From the NCBI GenBank assembly GCA_024867545.1, contig JANFNE010000009.1:124001-188000 (forward strand): 64,000 bases of DNA, read 5' to 3'. A model generated the notes under the pieces. The model was not told where the DNA came from, made no database searches, and saw only the letters and a program-made list of their open reading frames with translations. Source of the stretch: Phytopythium helicoides (lineage: Eukaryota; Oomycota; Peronosporomycetes; Pythiales; Pythiaceae). Below, one piece after another: positions 55,686-64,000 of this stretch (position 1 is the stretch's first letter; every line of letters begins with the position of its first letter). Both the position numbers and the translations under genes were made by a program.

Positions 55686-56302
55686 GATGTGCTATTGAGT
55701 ATCGTGAGAAAACTTGAGTAATGAGGGTTCCCGCCCCTGATTCCTCCCACCCACACATCATCTCCCTCTGTGTGTTCAGCGAAACACGCGTGCGATGAAG
55801 GCGCTCTCAATTTACGACTTTGTGCTCAATCTCACCACACTTGTGGCTGCGTCTGCAGCCTCATCAAACCGCCAAACGCGCTATTTGTGGGGTTCTCGTG
55901 CACCAAAATGCGATCCTTCACCAAATCAAATTCGCCATCGCATGAGTTGTGGAGCTTCAACTCCCAAATTAGAAGGGACTTCCCGATTTTCAAGTGCAAG
56001 CAATGGTGGTTGGGAGGAACACTTTGAAGAAAGTGAGATCATGTAACAGATCAGTGTGGACTACGGAGAAGAGTCCAGTATCGATGCTAGAGATCGTTAT
56101 GCAATCAAGCATAACGCGAATTCGAAGATCTAGATTTCAAGAAACAAAAGAGCAAAGAGCTGCCAAACGGCTCAAACGATCAACAAAGAGGATATGATGC
56201 CCATCGATCATGAATTTTCGTGCATAGTAAACAGGCAAATTTGGTTCGCCACCTAACCATGAGGAAAGCATCCCCTTCCATACAGATCCGGAGTAAGTCG
56301 AT
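55686..56302. other. Spacer between the two GH5 genes
   Basis: A 617-bp intergenic stretch that must hold the promoter of the upstream-transcribed GH5 gene (start at 55685) and the 3' region of the other. A plus-strand frame (55795-56046) begins with a hydrophobic stretch but is unsupported. Confidence 0.5.
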
Positions 56303-57787
56303 CTACGGTGTAAGCTTGAGATCCCTTGCCTTGATCAGCGCACGCATTGACCAACCAGTTCGTTTATCAATTGAGTCGTCCGAATGGCGCCACGACCAAA
56401 ACGCCCATCCACCAGTCGTGTAGTTGCTGAGATTTTCGAGCTGCTTGCGTCCGAGGCTATGGAAATTATCCATGTCATTGAAGATACCGTACTCATCGGG
56501 CGGACCGCCCATGCACCATTCGCCGACAAACAGACGGTTGTTCTTGTTTCCTGCTGCTGGAATGATAGTGTTGTCGCGATAGGCATCAACTGCATTGAGG
56601 ATATCTAACTCGGAGACACCACCGTAGCCCCAAATGTAGTACGTGTGGAGTTCGTGCCAGACGTTTGAGTAGCTTCCATTGTCCAAAAGCCCTTTCAGGT
56701 TGTAGGCGTCTTGCTTCTGAAGGAACGGCGAGATTGCAATTACACAGTCGTTGCCATCACTTCGAATCTGCGTGTACACGTTTTGGTAGTATGTCTTGAG
56801 GAAGGTGAGCTGCTCATCGTAGCTCATCGCTGAACCGTCATTATAGCGTGGCTCGTTGATAATGTTCATGCCGAGAAATGCGGTGCTGTTCTTGTATCGA
56901 CGGGCGAGAAAAGTGGCAAAGTTGATTGAGTTGTTACTGTTGGCTGTGCTTGTAATCCAGCCGAGGTCGTTGATATTGATCGGCGCGCTGTGCTCGTAGC
57001 CATTCTGACTGGCCTGATGGGCATGAAGGCTAAGCATTACTGCGATATTGTACTTGACCGCCCACTCATTGACAAGCTTGTCTAGGTATGCGAGGGATCC
57101 ACGAGCGTACATGTTGATTTGAGCAGTACTTGGAGTAGCAACAGGATCTTTGACACATCCCGAAGCGATCCCGTAGCGGTAGTCCACAGAGTCGTCGTCG
57201 CATACAATCCAAAAGCCAACGGGTACACGAACCATGTTGAGCCCAGCAGCCGAGATATTTCTGATTTCGTCCTCGTTAATCCAGGTGTCTCGGTGCTTCT
57301 TGAAGGCAGCATTTCCGTTCTGGTTTCCTAGGTAATTCATGATAGCGTACTCTCCACGAGGCGTAACATAATCAGGAACACCATTGAACAGCGGCGATTC
57401 CCACGACATCCAATGTTCGCTCACTAGCCATGCACCGAGATTGACCGAGCGAGCGTTCACTTCACCACTGCGGATCCTGGGTTGGATATGACCAGCAGGT
57501 GCACCAGCTGTTGTTGCCGCTGGTGTTGGTGAAGGTGTTGGTGCCGAATTCGAGGTTGAGGTTGACGCTGGAGTAGGTGTTGGAGTTGGAGGAGTAGTGT
57601 CCTGAAATAGTGTTGGTGCCGGGGTTGACGAAGGAGCTGGTGTTGGAGTTGGTGTTGGAGTGGTGCTGTCCTGAAATTGAGTCGGCGATGGTGTTGGTGT
57701 CGGCGAGTGGTCTGAGCACGCGATCGATGTAGGGAGTATGGCGCCGACCAGCGCTAGACTGGTTAAGAAGGACTGGGTGACACGCAT
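56303..57787 (-). CDS. Secreted GH5 glucan 1,3-beta-glucosidase with N-terminal Thr/Pro linker
   Basis: 494 residues, single exon. A signal peptide (FLTSLALVGAILPTSIAC) is followed by ~75 residues of Pro/Thr/Ser repeat containing two near-identical units (QDSTTPTPTPTPAPSS and QDTTPPTPTPTPASTS), probably an O-glycosylated spacer that exposes the enzyme or attaches it to a wall. The GH5 core matches its neighbour: RSVNLGAWLVSEHW, NMVRVPVGFWI, SLHAHQASQNGYEHS, FLGMNIINEP (acid/base Glu), HTYYIWGYGG and LFVGEWCMGG (nucleophile Glu), ending GGWAFWSWRHS. It has more insertions and Cys residues than the first paralogue. The tandem pair arose by duplication; the linker is unique to this copy. Confidence 0.9.
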   Translation of the reverse strand: MRVTQSFLTSLALVGAILPTSIACSDHSPTPTPSPTQFQDSTTPTPTPTPAPSSTPAPTLFQDTTPPTPTPTPASTSTSNSAPTPSPTPAATTAGAPAGHIQPRIRSGEVNARSVNLGAWLVSEHWMSWESPLFNGVPDYVTPRGEYAIMNYLGNQNGNAAFKKHRDTWINEDEIRNISAAGLNMVRVPVGFWIVCDDDSVDYRYGIASGCVKDPVATPSTAQINMYARGSLAYLDKLVNEWAVKYNIAVMLSLHAHQASQNGYEHSAPININDLGWITSTANSNNSINFATFLARRYKNSTAFLGMNIINEPRYNDGSAMSYDEQLTFLKTYYQNVYTQIRSDGNDCVIAISPFLQKQDAYNLKGLLDNGSYSNVWHELHTYYIWGYGGVSELDILNAVDAYRDNTIIPAAGNKNNRLFVGEWCMGGPPDEYGIFNDMDNFHSLGRKQLENLSNYTTGGWAFWSWRHSDDSIDKRTGWSMRALIKARDLKLTP

Positions 57788-59055
57788 GGATTAAGTTGAG
57801 CAAACAAGCTGGTGTGCTGGAAAGAGGTTGTAGGCGGTATTGAGTGGATTGAAGAATGGGGCAATTGGTCTGGGGGAAGCAAGTCATAGTCTTGAAGCGC
57901 TTCAGTCGAGCTCTAATCAACTGCATTTTAGTTTGGGGCGACGGCTTCGTCTCATGTCAGTTGCAACGCACTGTGCGATCGAGCACGTGTGGTGCGCACA
58001 GAGGTGAAGGAGGATACTTTGCTCAAGTTGTCCAAAGAGTTATCTGATTTGCATGGGAGCATGCATCTCTTGACCTTGAATAGCTGTGCGATGCTGTCTT
58101 CAATGCTAAGTAGGTCTATAATTGAATTTGCTGTGGCAGTTTGTGAAAACAAAATTGGCTCAATGGAAAAGCGATGCTGGGTTTTCATGATCGCATCCAG
58201 GCTTTATGATCCTCTCGGCCAGCTTATGAGTGCAATCTCACGGACAGGAAGTTCATGTGCCTCAAATCGCATGGATGCTGCGCGTTGCGATGGCCAAAAC
58301 AAAAAAAAGTTCACACCATCGCAATTTTTTTTTTTTTTTTGGGGCAATCGCTTTTGGCCTGTGTGGGTTTCTGGAGTCTTTGCTCATGACTTACAACAAA
58401 CTCAACGATTCGCACACGGCCACTCTCACAAGTTTGCCGATCCTGTTCCGCTGCATTGACAAGAGCACCGCTCTCTTTCCTCTTGGTGCTCATCCTTTGG
58501 ATTCAAGAGCAAACTAGTAGCAGTAGTGCTTCATCTCCAAAGCGAATCGAGCCAACTAGTGGTACGCTTGAAGTAACATCTCGATCATTTCGTTTTTTCT
58601 TTTTCGTCAACTCGATCGATGACTAGTCGAGTCCTCGAAAAACAAAGGTGTACATTGAATTCCACCGCCCCAAATGGAAGAGCTGCTGCGAGATGGTGCA
58701 TTCATTTCTCTCTGTTTCTCTCTCTCTGCATGAGCCTCTGCCAGGGTCAGCCCTTCGACTCAATTAGGCGTGAGCCGAGGATCCTGTCGGATCGCCATCA
58801 AATAATTCTGTATATCTAATGTGAAAAGTCGAAAGAACTAAACACACCATTTTCTGAACCTGATTATTTGAATGATATCTATTTATACAGTTTACAGATC
58901 ACTCAGGCGTGCGACAGTTGGATACCTCAGGATGGCCATGACATTGCGGCTTCATCTGACGGCGAGCCACAATCACGGCGCTGCTGCGTGGGTTGGTGGA
59001 CATGGACCCTCGCACTTGAGAATCTTCGGCGTCAACTTCACTGCTCACTCTCTCC
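57788..59055. other. 1.27-kb intergenic stretch
   Basis: A T18-type homopolymer lies at ~58326-58340. One plus frame near 58360-58517 (GFLESLLMTYNKLNDSHTA) looks coding-like but is short and isolated. Nothing else is recognised. Confidence 0.5.
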
Positions 59056-59649
59056 ATGACGCGAACGCTCGCTCTCGTGCTGCTTGTGGTGTCGACGCTG
59101 CTGCTCTCAACGTCCAATGGCGAGTCTCCAGTAGCGTCGGACCTGAACGCCGAGTCTCCAGTGACGCTAGAGCACGCCGAGACTCCGTGGACATGGAACC
59201 TCGTGGACGACATCGATGGATGCGAGCTGTGCCGGGGCGGCGATTGCACCCACGCCATCAACAACCAGTCCGCCGGCGTCTTCTGCGGCGAGTTGAAGAA
59301 ATCGCACCAGCCATGCTGCTGCCCGTACGTCACGACCTGTGCCGTGGACCAGTTCGACACGGTGTGCCATTGCAAGCAGCCCGACCACCTTGAGCACATG
59401 CTCTTCGACTTTTGGAAATGGGCCGTGCTCGGTCTTGTCGTGCTTGTCTTCTTCCCATTCGCAATCGTGTTCGAGCTGCTCGGACGCGTCTTCTCGGTTT
59501 TTGGATGGCACTGTCAGCGTCTTGGTGGAGTCTGCAGTCTCAAGCACCGACCAGTTGCCGCGTACGTTGCCGTCGCATTACAAGAAGCCACCACAGAGGC
59601 CCGACACTACCGCATCAAGCCAGAGACCGAAGTAGTCTCGGTCTGCTGA
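59056..59649 (+). CDS. Cys-rich type I membrane protein, family member 1
   Basis: 197 residues. A signal peptide (RTLALVLLVVSTLLLSTSNG), a ~30-residue spacer, and a compact ten-Cys ectodomain (~55-110) with GCELCRGGDC, NNQSAGVFCGEL and QPCCCPYVTTC then CHC. Next come a transmembrane helix (WAVLGLVVLVFFPFAIVFELL) and a short basic/polar tail. The Cys pattern is shared with two neighbours (61574 and 62471-63265). I recognise no named domain. The pattern implies a disulfide-stabilised extracellular module. The family cluster around a nucleotide-sugar transporter suggests a local expansion. Function unknown. Confidence 0.7.
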   Translation: MTRTLALVLLVVSTLLLSTSNGESPVASDLNAESPVTLEHAETPWTWNLVDDIDGCELCRGGDCTHAINNQSAGVFCGELKKSHQPCCCPYVTTCAVDQFDTVCHCKQPDHLEHMLFDFWKWAVLGLVVLVFFPFAIVFELLGRVFSVFGWHCQRLGGVCSLKHRPVAAYVAVALQEATTEARHYRIKPETEVVSVC

Positions 59650-59806
59650 CGAGCAGCTCAAGTGAAGTCATGTACCATAGCTAAAAACCCAATCAACAGT
59701 ACCGTAGCGTCATCGCTGAATCCGCGAGCGCAATGTTCCAACTATGAGATGCCTGCGCTTTCTGTTTACATGCTGGAGAGATAAATGATGTACCGATGTT
59801 TCAAAT

Positions 59807-61102
59807 TTACTGCTGCAGTGACGAACTCGATGGAGGAACGCCTTCCTCCAAACAGACATCGCGAGGACTTGACACCTCAGATGAAGTCGCGTCCTCAGTG
59901 CTGACTGCAACATACTTTGCTCGAGAGATCCGCGGTAACCGAAGACTCACACAGCTTACTTTGCTGCGCGACTTCTCCAACTCAACGTTTTCGCCTTGCT
60001 CGACTTTTTCAGGTGCGGCCGGCACAGTTTTGAGCGGGTACGACACGTACAACAATGTGCTGAGCGCCACCATCGCAACAGCGGCAATGCCCTCCACTCC
60101 AAACGGTTTGCCATTGCACACATGTTCCAGGCCGGCGCTGATGACCATCCCCAGGACGACCGCGAAGCTCTTTTGCACGTTGCCACAGTGCTTGATCACG
60201 AACCCGACGACAACACCGCCGATCGCCTGGCAAAACAAGGCGAAAAATGTCATAGGCGTCCAGCCTGCCCAGATTCCTATCTCCTGCTCGGTAGATTCAA
60301 GCAACTGCCTCTCGTGTAGAGTGGTCGGGGTTTCGTGGCTTCGTCCAAAGCTCGACCGGGACCACAACGAAGCGCCGAGAGCCCAAATAACAAGCATCAG
60401 CTGCCCCACGACACTCAGCTCCACCGTCACCATGTACGCATTGCGCTTCTGCATCTGCAGCGCTCGCTGGATAATCGTCCCTGCAAGCGCCGACAACACG
60501 GCAGCCGTCAGCGCTTGATAGACGCCCGACAGGATCGCCGCGTCGGCCTCATCTTCGTGGTCGCTCGTGGCGTAGCTGTCGTTGCTGCTGCCGCTCGCAG
60601 CATCATTCGTTTTAGCCTTTGACGACGGAACAGTCATGACCACCGCTGCTCCACACAGGATCGCAAGTGCGAGCACCTGCATGCGGGTCTGCGCGCGACC
60701 GAGCATCCAGTAGACCAGCACGGCGGTCCAAATGATCTTGGTCTGATTGAGCACGTTGAAGGTCACGCCGTCGAGCAGCACCACAGCCGACAGGTTGAGG
60801 TAGTTCTGCAGCGCGTAGATGAGAGCAGGCGCCGCCGTGGTCTGCAGCGCCACGCTGGCCTTCCACTCCCTCAGCTCCCGGACCAGCTTCCCGCTCGCAG
60901 CGAGCGGGATGACCGCAATGACCAACTTGAGCATCTCGACGACGCCAACCCGGAGCTTGACATCACTCGCATCTCTCGCGTACCAGCCCATGAGCAGCGG
61001 CTGGACGCCAATCTGCACGGCGAGCAGCAGCAGCAACGCCACCTTGGTCTTGGCCCCGGCCGAGGGTGCAGCAGCTGTCATCGTCGACGACGAAGTCACC
61101 AT
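59807..61102 (-). CDS. Nucleotide-sugar transporter (SLC35/NST family)
   Basis: Single exon, 431 residues with ~10 hydrophobic helices. Typical SLC35A-like stretches are GWYARDASDVKLRVG, EMLKLVIAVIPLA, PALIYALQNYLNLSAV (the PAxxYxxQNNLxF motif), FNVLNQTKIIWTAVLVYWML, and late in the protein GGVVVGFVIKHCGNVQKSFAV, the conserved KYADNxxK-like helix. These carriers move UDP-, CMP- or GDP-sugars from cytosol into Golgi or ER in exchange for the nucleotide monophosphate. Family members that keep the KYADNILK sequence move UDP-Gal, UDP-GlcNAc or CMP-sialic acid; the substrate cannot be read here. The Ser/Asp-rich loop between helices 4 and 5 and the long Ser-rich C-terminal tail are extra. Confidence 0.85.
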   Translation of the reverse strand: MVTSSSTMTAAAPSAGAKTKVALLLLLAVQIGVQPLLMGWYARDASDVKLRVGVVEMLKLVIAVIPLAASGKLVRELREWKASVALQTTAAPALIYALQNYLNLSAVVLLDGVTFNVLNQTKIIWTAVLVYWMLGRAQTRMQVLALAILCGAAVVMTVPSSKAKTNDAASGSSNDSYATSDHEDEADAAILSGVYQALTAAVLSALAGTIIQRALQMQKRNAYMVTVELSVVGQLMLVIWALGASLWSRSSFGRSHETPTTLHERQLLESTEQEIGIWAGWTPMTFFALFCQAIGGVVVGFVIKHCGNVQKSFAVVLGMVISAGLEHVCNGKPFGVEGIAAVAMVALSTLLYVSYPLKTVPAAPEKVEQGENVELEKSRSKVSCVSLRLPRISRAKYVAVSTEDATSSEVSSPRDVCLEEGVPPSSSSLQQ

Positions 61103-61573
61103 TGGCTCTACGACGTGTCGAGCGCTCGGTCAAATGAAAGCGGAGCCGGCTCGATTCCGTCGACGGAGAGAGTTAAACCGCTCGCTGCGGTGGCTGCACG
61201 GCGACGCTGAACAGCTTCCGGCCTGAATTTTGCCCTCGTAACGCTCGCGAAATGGTCGCAGATCCGCCCGTTCAGCGCCTCGAGAGCAAGTCCAGCAGTC
61301 AGAGCCGCACGCTGTTCGAACTGTTCACTCTTGGTCGCATAATCCCAAGCACGAGCCTCGAATATCATTCGGAACGCATGGAGCAGACGACAGCAGGAAC
61401 TGGGTGCACTGAGCACGGCCGAGGAGCTCCCCATGCCACTGTCCACATGGTGGTGTGGTCCACCGCAAGTGCACGGGGGATGTTCATGTAAAGGAGACGA
61501 GCTGCATGTCTGCTCGCATGGGCTCACTCGAACTGATGTGACGTTGTCTGTAGTACTAGACTTGCTGCTTTCC

Positions 61574-62228
61574 ATGGATGCCCGACGGCTCTGCTCGCTG
61601 CTGGTGCTCCTGGCGGTCTCTGTGGGTCATGCAGCACCTTCTGATGGCGAGCTCAAGGTGATGGCGAGCCCTGAGATGATGAGGGAGGAGGCGTCGGGCT
61701 TTGGGGGCTGCGCGCTCTGCCGGAACAGCGGGAACTGCTCCATTGCGGTCAACAACGAGGCGTCAGGTGTCTTCTGTGGAGACCTGGTCGAGTCCAAGAC
61801 TCCGTGCTGCTGTCAGTACCAGACCGAGTGCCGAGTGACCAAGAGCTCGACGACGTGCGAGTGCTGGAGCGCCGAGGACAGCGTCCTGCGAGCCTAGACG
61901 AGCTGATAGACTGCAGGCTGCCGAAGCGATCGAGGATGAAGGCCAGCTTGAGGAGATGTCGGCGTCCACCGAGATCCTGATCCACCTCAGCGCTTACCTG
62001 CTGCTCTTTGTGGTCGCGATGTTCATCGACGACTGGGCCGAGTGCTGTCGAGACTTTCGCCGCAGCCAGTTCGTCAAGACCGCAGTGGACAAGAGCATCG
62101 TCAAGCTCAAACAAAAGTACGCGCGGCGGAGGGAGAGCGCGGGGGTCTTCATCTCAAGGAGCCACGCTCTTTTCCGACTCGGAAGAGGAAGACGAGGAAG
62201 CGTTCGGCCAATTGTCCGAGGGCTTTGA
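61574..62228 (+). CDS. Cys-rich type I membrane protein, family member 2 (frame break at 61.9 kb)
   Basis: The ATG at 61574 starts a signal peptide (CSLLVLLAVSVGHA). The ten-Cys ectodomain follows: GCALCRNSGNC, GVFCGDLVESKTPCCC, then CECW. The frame ends at 61897, but another frame (61956-62228) continues with DEGQLEEMSASTEI, a transmembrane helix (LIHLSAYLLLFVVAMFI) and a basic tail. A 34-nt GT-AG segment (61877-61910 region, gtcctgcgag to gactgcag) would restore phase. This is either a very short intron or hides a one-base sequence error. Both parts resemble the other family members, so it is treated as one gene. Confidence 0.6.
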
Positions 62229-62470
62229 CGAACGCGCCGCTGCTGCTCGCAATGTCCCCGGCCGCTCGAACTGCGAGTGCGGAAGCAGCTGCAGTTGATG
62301 TAAGCGTCGAATTGAGTCCAGTCGAAGACGCGCACATGGACCGAGTAGCGTAGAGCGTGTTAGACGTTGTAGTTGATGTGTCGTAGATGTCGCTGTATCC
62401 TATTTACACGAGCGTAGCTGCTCCATGAGCACTTTCATCGACAGCCAGGGTATTTTTCACTTTTCACGTG

Positions 62471-63265
62471 CTAGACACTCTGCACCGAGTCTGGGTCGGC
62501 AGTTGTTGCGCCATCTCTCTGAGCTGGCCGAGAAGAAGGTGAGGAAGGCGAGCCGCTTCGAGGGGATGCAGAGCCGTCGACGATAGACACCTCGATCCGC
62601 TCCATCTCCTGCGATACTGGTGCGGCTTGTTCATCAGCCGCGCCACCGCGCTCTAACGAAGTTTCCGTGCGAACCCCATCGTCCGAGGCAGCAGCTTGTC
62701 GCGGCCGCAGCGAGTCTCCCTCCCCGACCTCATTGTGCTCGTCTGGGTCGTCCTCGTCCTCTGCTGCCGTGGGGATGTCCCTGTTGACGGCGTTGGACGG
62801 CGTGGTCGCGAGCGCCTGGTGGTTGCTGTTCATGACCTTGTAGGGCCCCGCGCACATCTTGTCGTAGATGAGCAGCACCCATGCGACGACCGTGAGCACG
62901 ACGAAGAGATAGAAGCGCGTGTTGAGCAGCTGCTCCTCCTGCGCGGCGTCGAAGCACTCGCACGAGTCCGAGAAGATGGTGGTCACGCACTCGTTGCGGA
63001 ACGTGCAGCAGCACGGCCGCAGCGTCGTCAGCACGTCGCCGCAGAACACGCCGGCCGACTGGTTGCGCACCGCCAGCGAGCAGTTGTCCGAGTTGCGGCA
63101 CAGCGCGCAGCCGTAGTCCGCGCGCGCATAGTACGCGTACAGGCTCTGCGCGTCCGCGTGCTGCTGGTGCTGGTGCATGTGGTAGTAGCCGCCGTCCTCG
63201 TGGGGCTCCGCGGCCGCCAGAGGGGCCAGCAGAGCCGCCACGAGTAGTAGCGCTAGTCGCGTCAT
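62471..63265 (-). CDS. Cys-rich type I membrane protein, family member 3
   Basis: Start chosen at the ATG (63263-63265) that opens a signal peptide, TRLALLLVAALLAPLAAAEP, giving 264 residues; the frame is open 141 bases further upstream. The ectodomain is GCALCRNSDNC, NQSAGVFCGDV, RPCCCTFRNEC and CECF, with the same ten-Cys spacing as its neighbours. The transmembrane helix is FYLFVVLTVVAWVLLIYD. The long cytoplasmic tail is acidic and Ser/Pro-rich (EDEDDPDEHNEVGEGDS, SPRSGSPSSPSS), unlike the other two members, so signalling or sorting functions may differ. No enzyme motif is present. Confidence 0.75.
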   Translation of the reverse strand: MTRLALLLVAALLAPLAAAEPHEDGGYYHMHQHQQHADAQSLYAYYARADYGCALCRNSDNCSLAVRNQSAGVFCGDVLTTLRPCCCTFRNECVTTIFSDSCECFDAAQEEQLLNTRFYLFVVLTVVAWVLLIYDKMCAGPYKVMNSNHQALATTPSNAVNRDIPTAAEDEDDPDEHNEVGEGDSLRPRQAAASDDGVRTETSLERGGAADEQAAPVSQEMERIEVSIVDGSASPRSGSPSSPSSRPAQRDGATTADPDSVQSV

Positions 63266-63506
63266 GGTCGACGTGGTGGTGGTGACCTCGGAGACTGTGT
63301 CTTTGAGGGTTCTCAGGACCGAGGGTGGACCACATGAAAGTGTGATTGATGAACTGGGCTTCTGTGGGTAGTCAGCAGCTCCATTTGACTTCAACATGGC
63401 ATGCAATGCGAATGCTGATAGCCCTCGACGATGTGCAGACGTGAAAATGAATCTTTATTCCACCGAGAGATGCATCGAGCCTGTGCCCACATTGACAGCA
63501 TCCAGC

Positions 63507-64000
63507 CTAAGAGATGTTGGCGGGCTTGAAGACGTTGAAGCCGTCGCCCGCTGTGCTCACCAGCACACCGGGGACACTGGCTGTGGAAGTGCAGCTCCTT
63601 GATGTCTGTCTGGCCCTGGTGGATGAACAGGAGCTGCGGTGGCAGGTCGATCTTGTCGGCGCCGCCCGCCGACGCCTGCAGGCCTCGGGGTCCTCCTCGA
63701 CCGACATATCCCACACCGAGATCTGGTTGTCCGCGCCAGCGACCGCCAGCACCGACTCGTCCGTCGGGTGCCACTCGATCGACGTCACGGGTGCCGTGTG
63801 GTAGCGGAAGTGCGCCACCTGGGTTGTTGGCCTTGAAGTTGCGAAGGTCCCAGATCTTGAACGAGCCATCGTCCGAGCCCGAAGCGAGCAGGTACGCGAC
63901 GTTGCGGTTCCATGTGATCACGTTGACGTCGTCGTCGTGCGCCGTCACGTCGAGCATGCTGCCAGCCTTCTTTCGGGTGTCCCAAATGCGTACCGTGTGG
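63507..64000 (-). CDS. GRWD1/Rrb1-like WD40 ribosome-biogenesis protein, C-terminal part
   Basis: The 3' end of a gene that continues beyond the window. Reading in three frames gives one continuous GRWD1-like C-terminus: TVRIWDTRKKAGSMLDVTAHD, VNVITWNRNVAYLLASGSDDGSFKIWDLR, then HTAPVTSIEWHPTDESVLAVAGADNQISVWDMSVEEDPEA, then LPPQLLFIHQGQTDIKELHFHSQCP and GVLVSTAGDGFNVF. In yeast and animals this protein escorts ribosomal protein L3 during 60S assembly. Frame changes are needed near 63820, 63680 and 63560, close to CCC and GG runs. Sequence conservation across them suggests sequencing indels, not a pseudogene. Stop at 63507-63509. Confidence 0.75.

Noticed and set aside
55795..56046. 83-residue frame with hydrophobic N-terminus, possible small secreted protein
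   Set aside because: The hydrophobic part is not a convincing signal peptide, there is no cleavage site or family pattern, and it lies in a promoter region.

Overview
The window is nuclear DNA of an oomycete (Peronosporales or Pythiales type; species not determinable). The evidence is a Crinkler-type protein with ubiquitin-like head, P-loop NTPase and nuclease-like tail, a seven-TM receptor fused to a TKL kinase (a GPCR-bigram, typical of oomycetes), non-canonical ankyrin repeats with a W-L-H motif, a pair of secreted GH5 glucan 1,3-beta-glucosidases, and compact genes with short GT-AG introns of about 60-80 bp. 

Layout. 0-7 kb: the end of a PIF1/Helitron-like helicase, an ankyrin protein, a two-OB-fold RPA1-like protein and a SET-domain protein. 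7-10.3 kb: gene-poor degenerate sequence. 10.3-15.6 kb: a 5.2-kb palindromic element (here E1). Its 2.06-kb arms each carry the same outward-facing 396-residue gene (MSV199/KilA-N-like domain plus GIY-YIG-like domain), and they flank a 40-bp satellite. 15.6-17 kb: receptor-kinase relics. 17-27 kb: a membrane protein, a 6-exon TPR gene, a second palindromic element (E2, 3 kb, two outward-facing acidic ORFs), an inverted truncated copy of the TPR gene, and a ROGDI-like gene. 27-46 kb is mostly a normal gene block: CAMKK-like kinase, Rdx/SelW-like protein, nucleotidyltransferase-like protein, a p24 cargo receptor with an extra beta-domain, a PLP decarboxylase, the GPCR-TKL fusion, a possible Yme2-like protein and a GALK2-like sugar kinase. 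46-52 kb is accessory: a 370-383-bp tandem repeat, an M28B peptidase pseudogene and the Crinkler gene. 52-64 kb: an FAD monooxygenase, two GH5 enzymes, three members of a Cys-rich type I membrane protein family around a nucleotide-sugar transporter, and the 3' end of a GRWD1-like WD40 gene. 

The most unusual features are the two palindromic elements, which share one design (inverted arms, outward genes, hairpins near the ends). Next are the p24 chimera and the ten-cysteine membrane protein family. About ten conserved genes or gene parts are broken only by single frame changes, often in GC-rich or short homopolymer sequence. That pattern looks more like indel errors in the assembly than decay, so frameshifted genes outside clear relics are annotated here as genes. 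All calls come from reading translations and motifs by eye; no database search was run.
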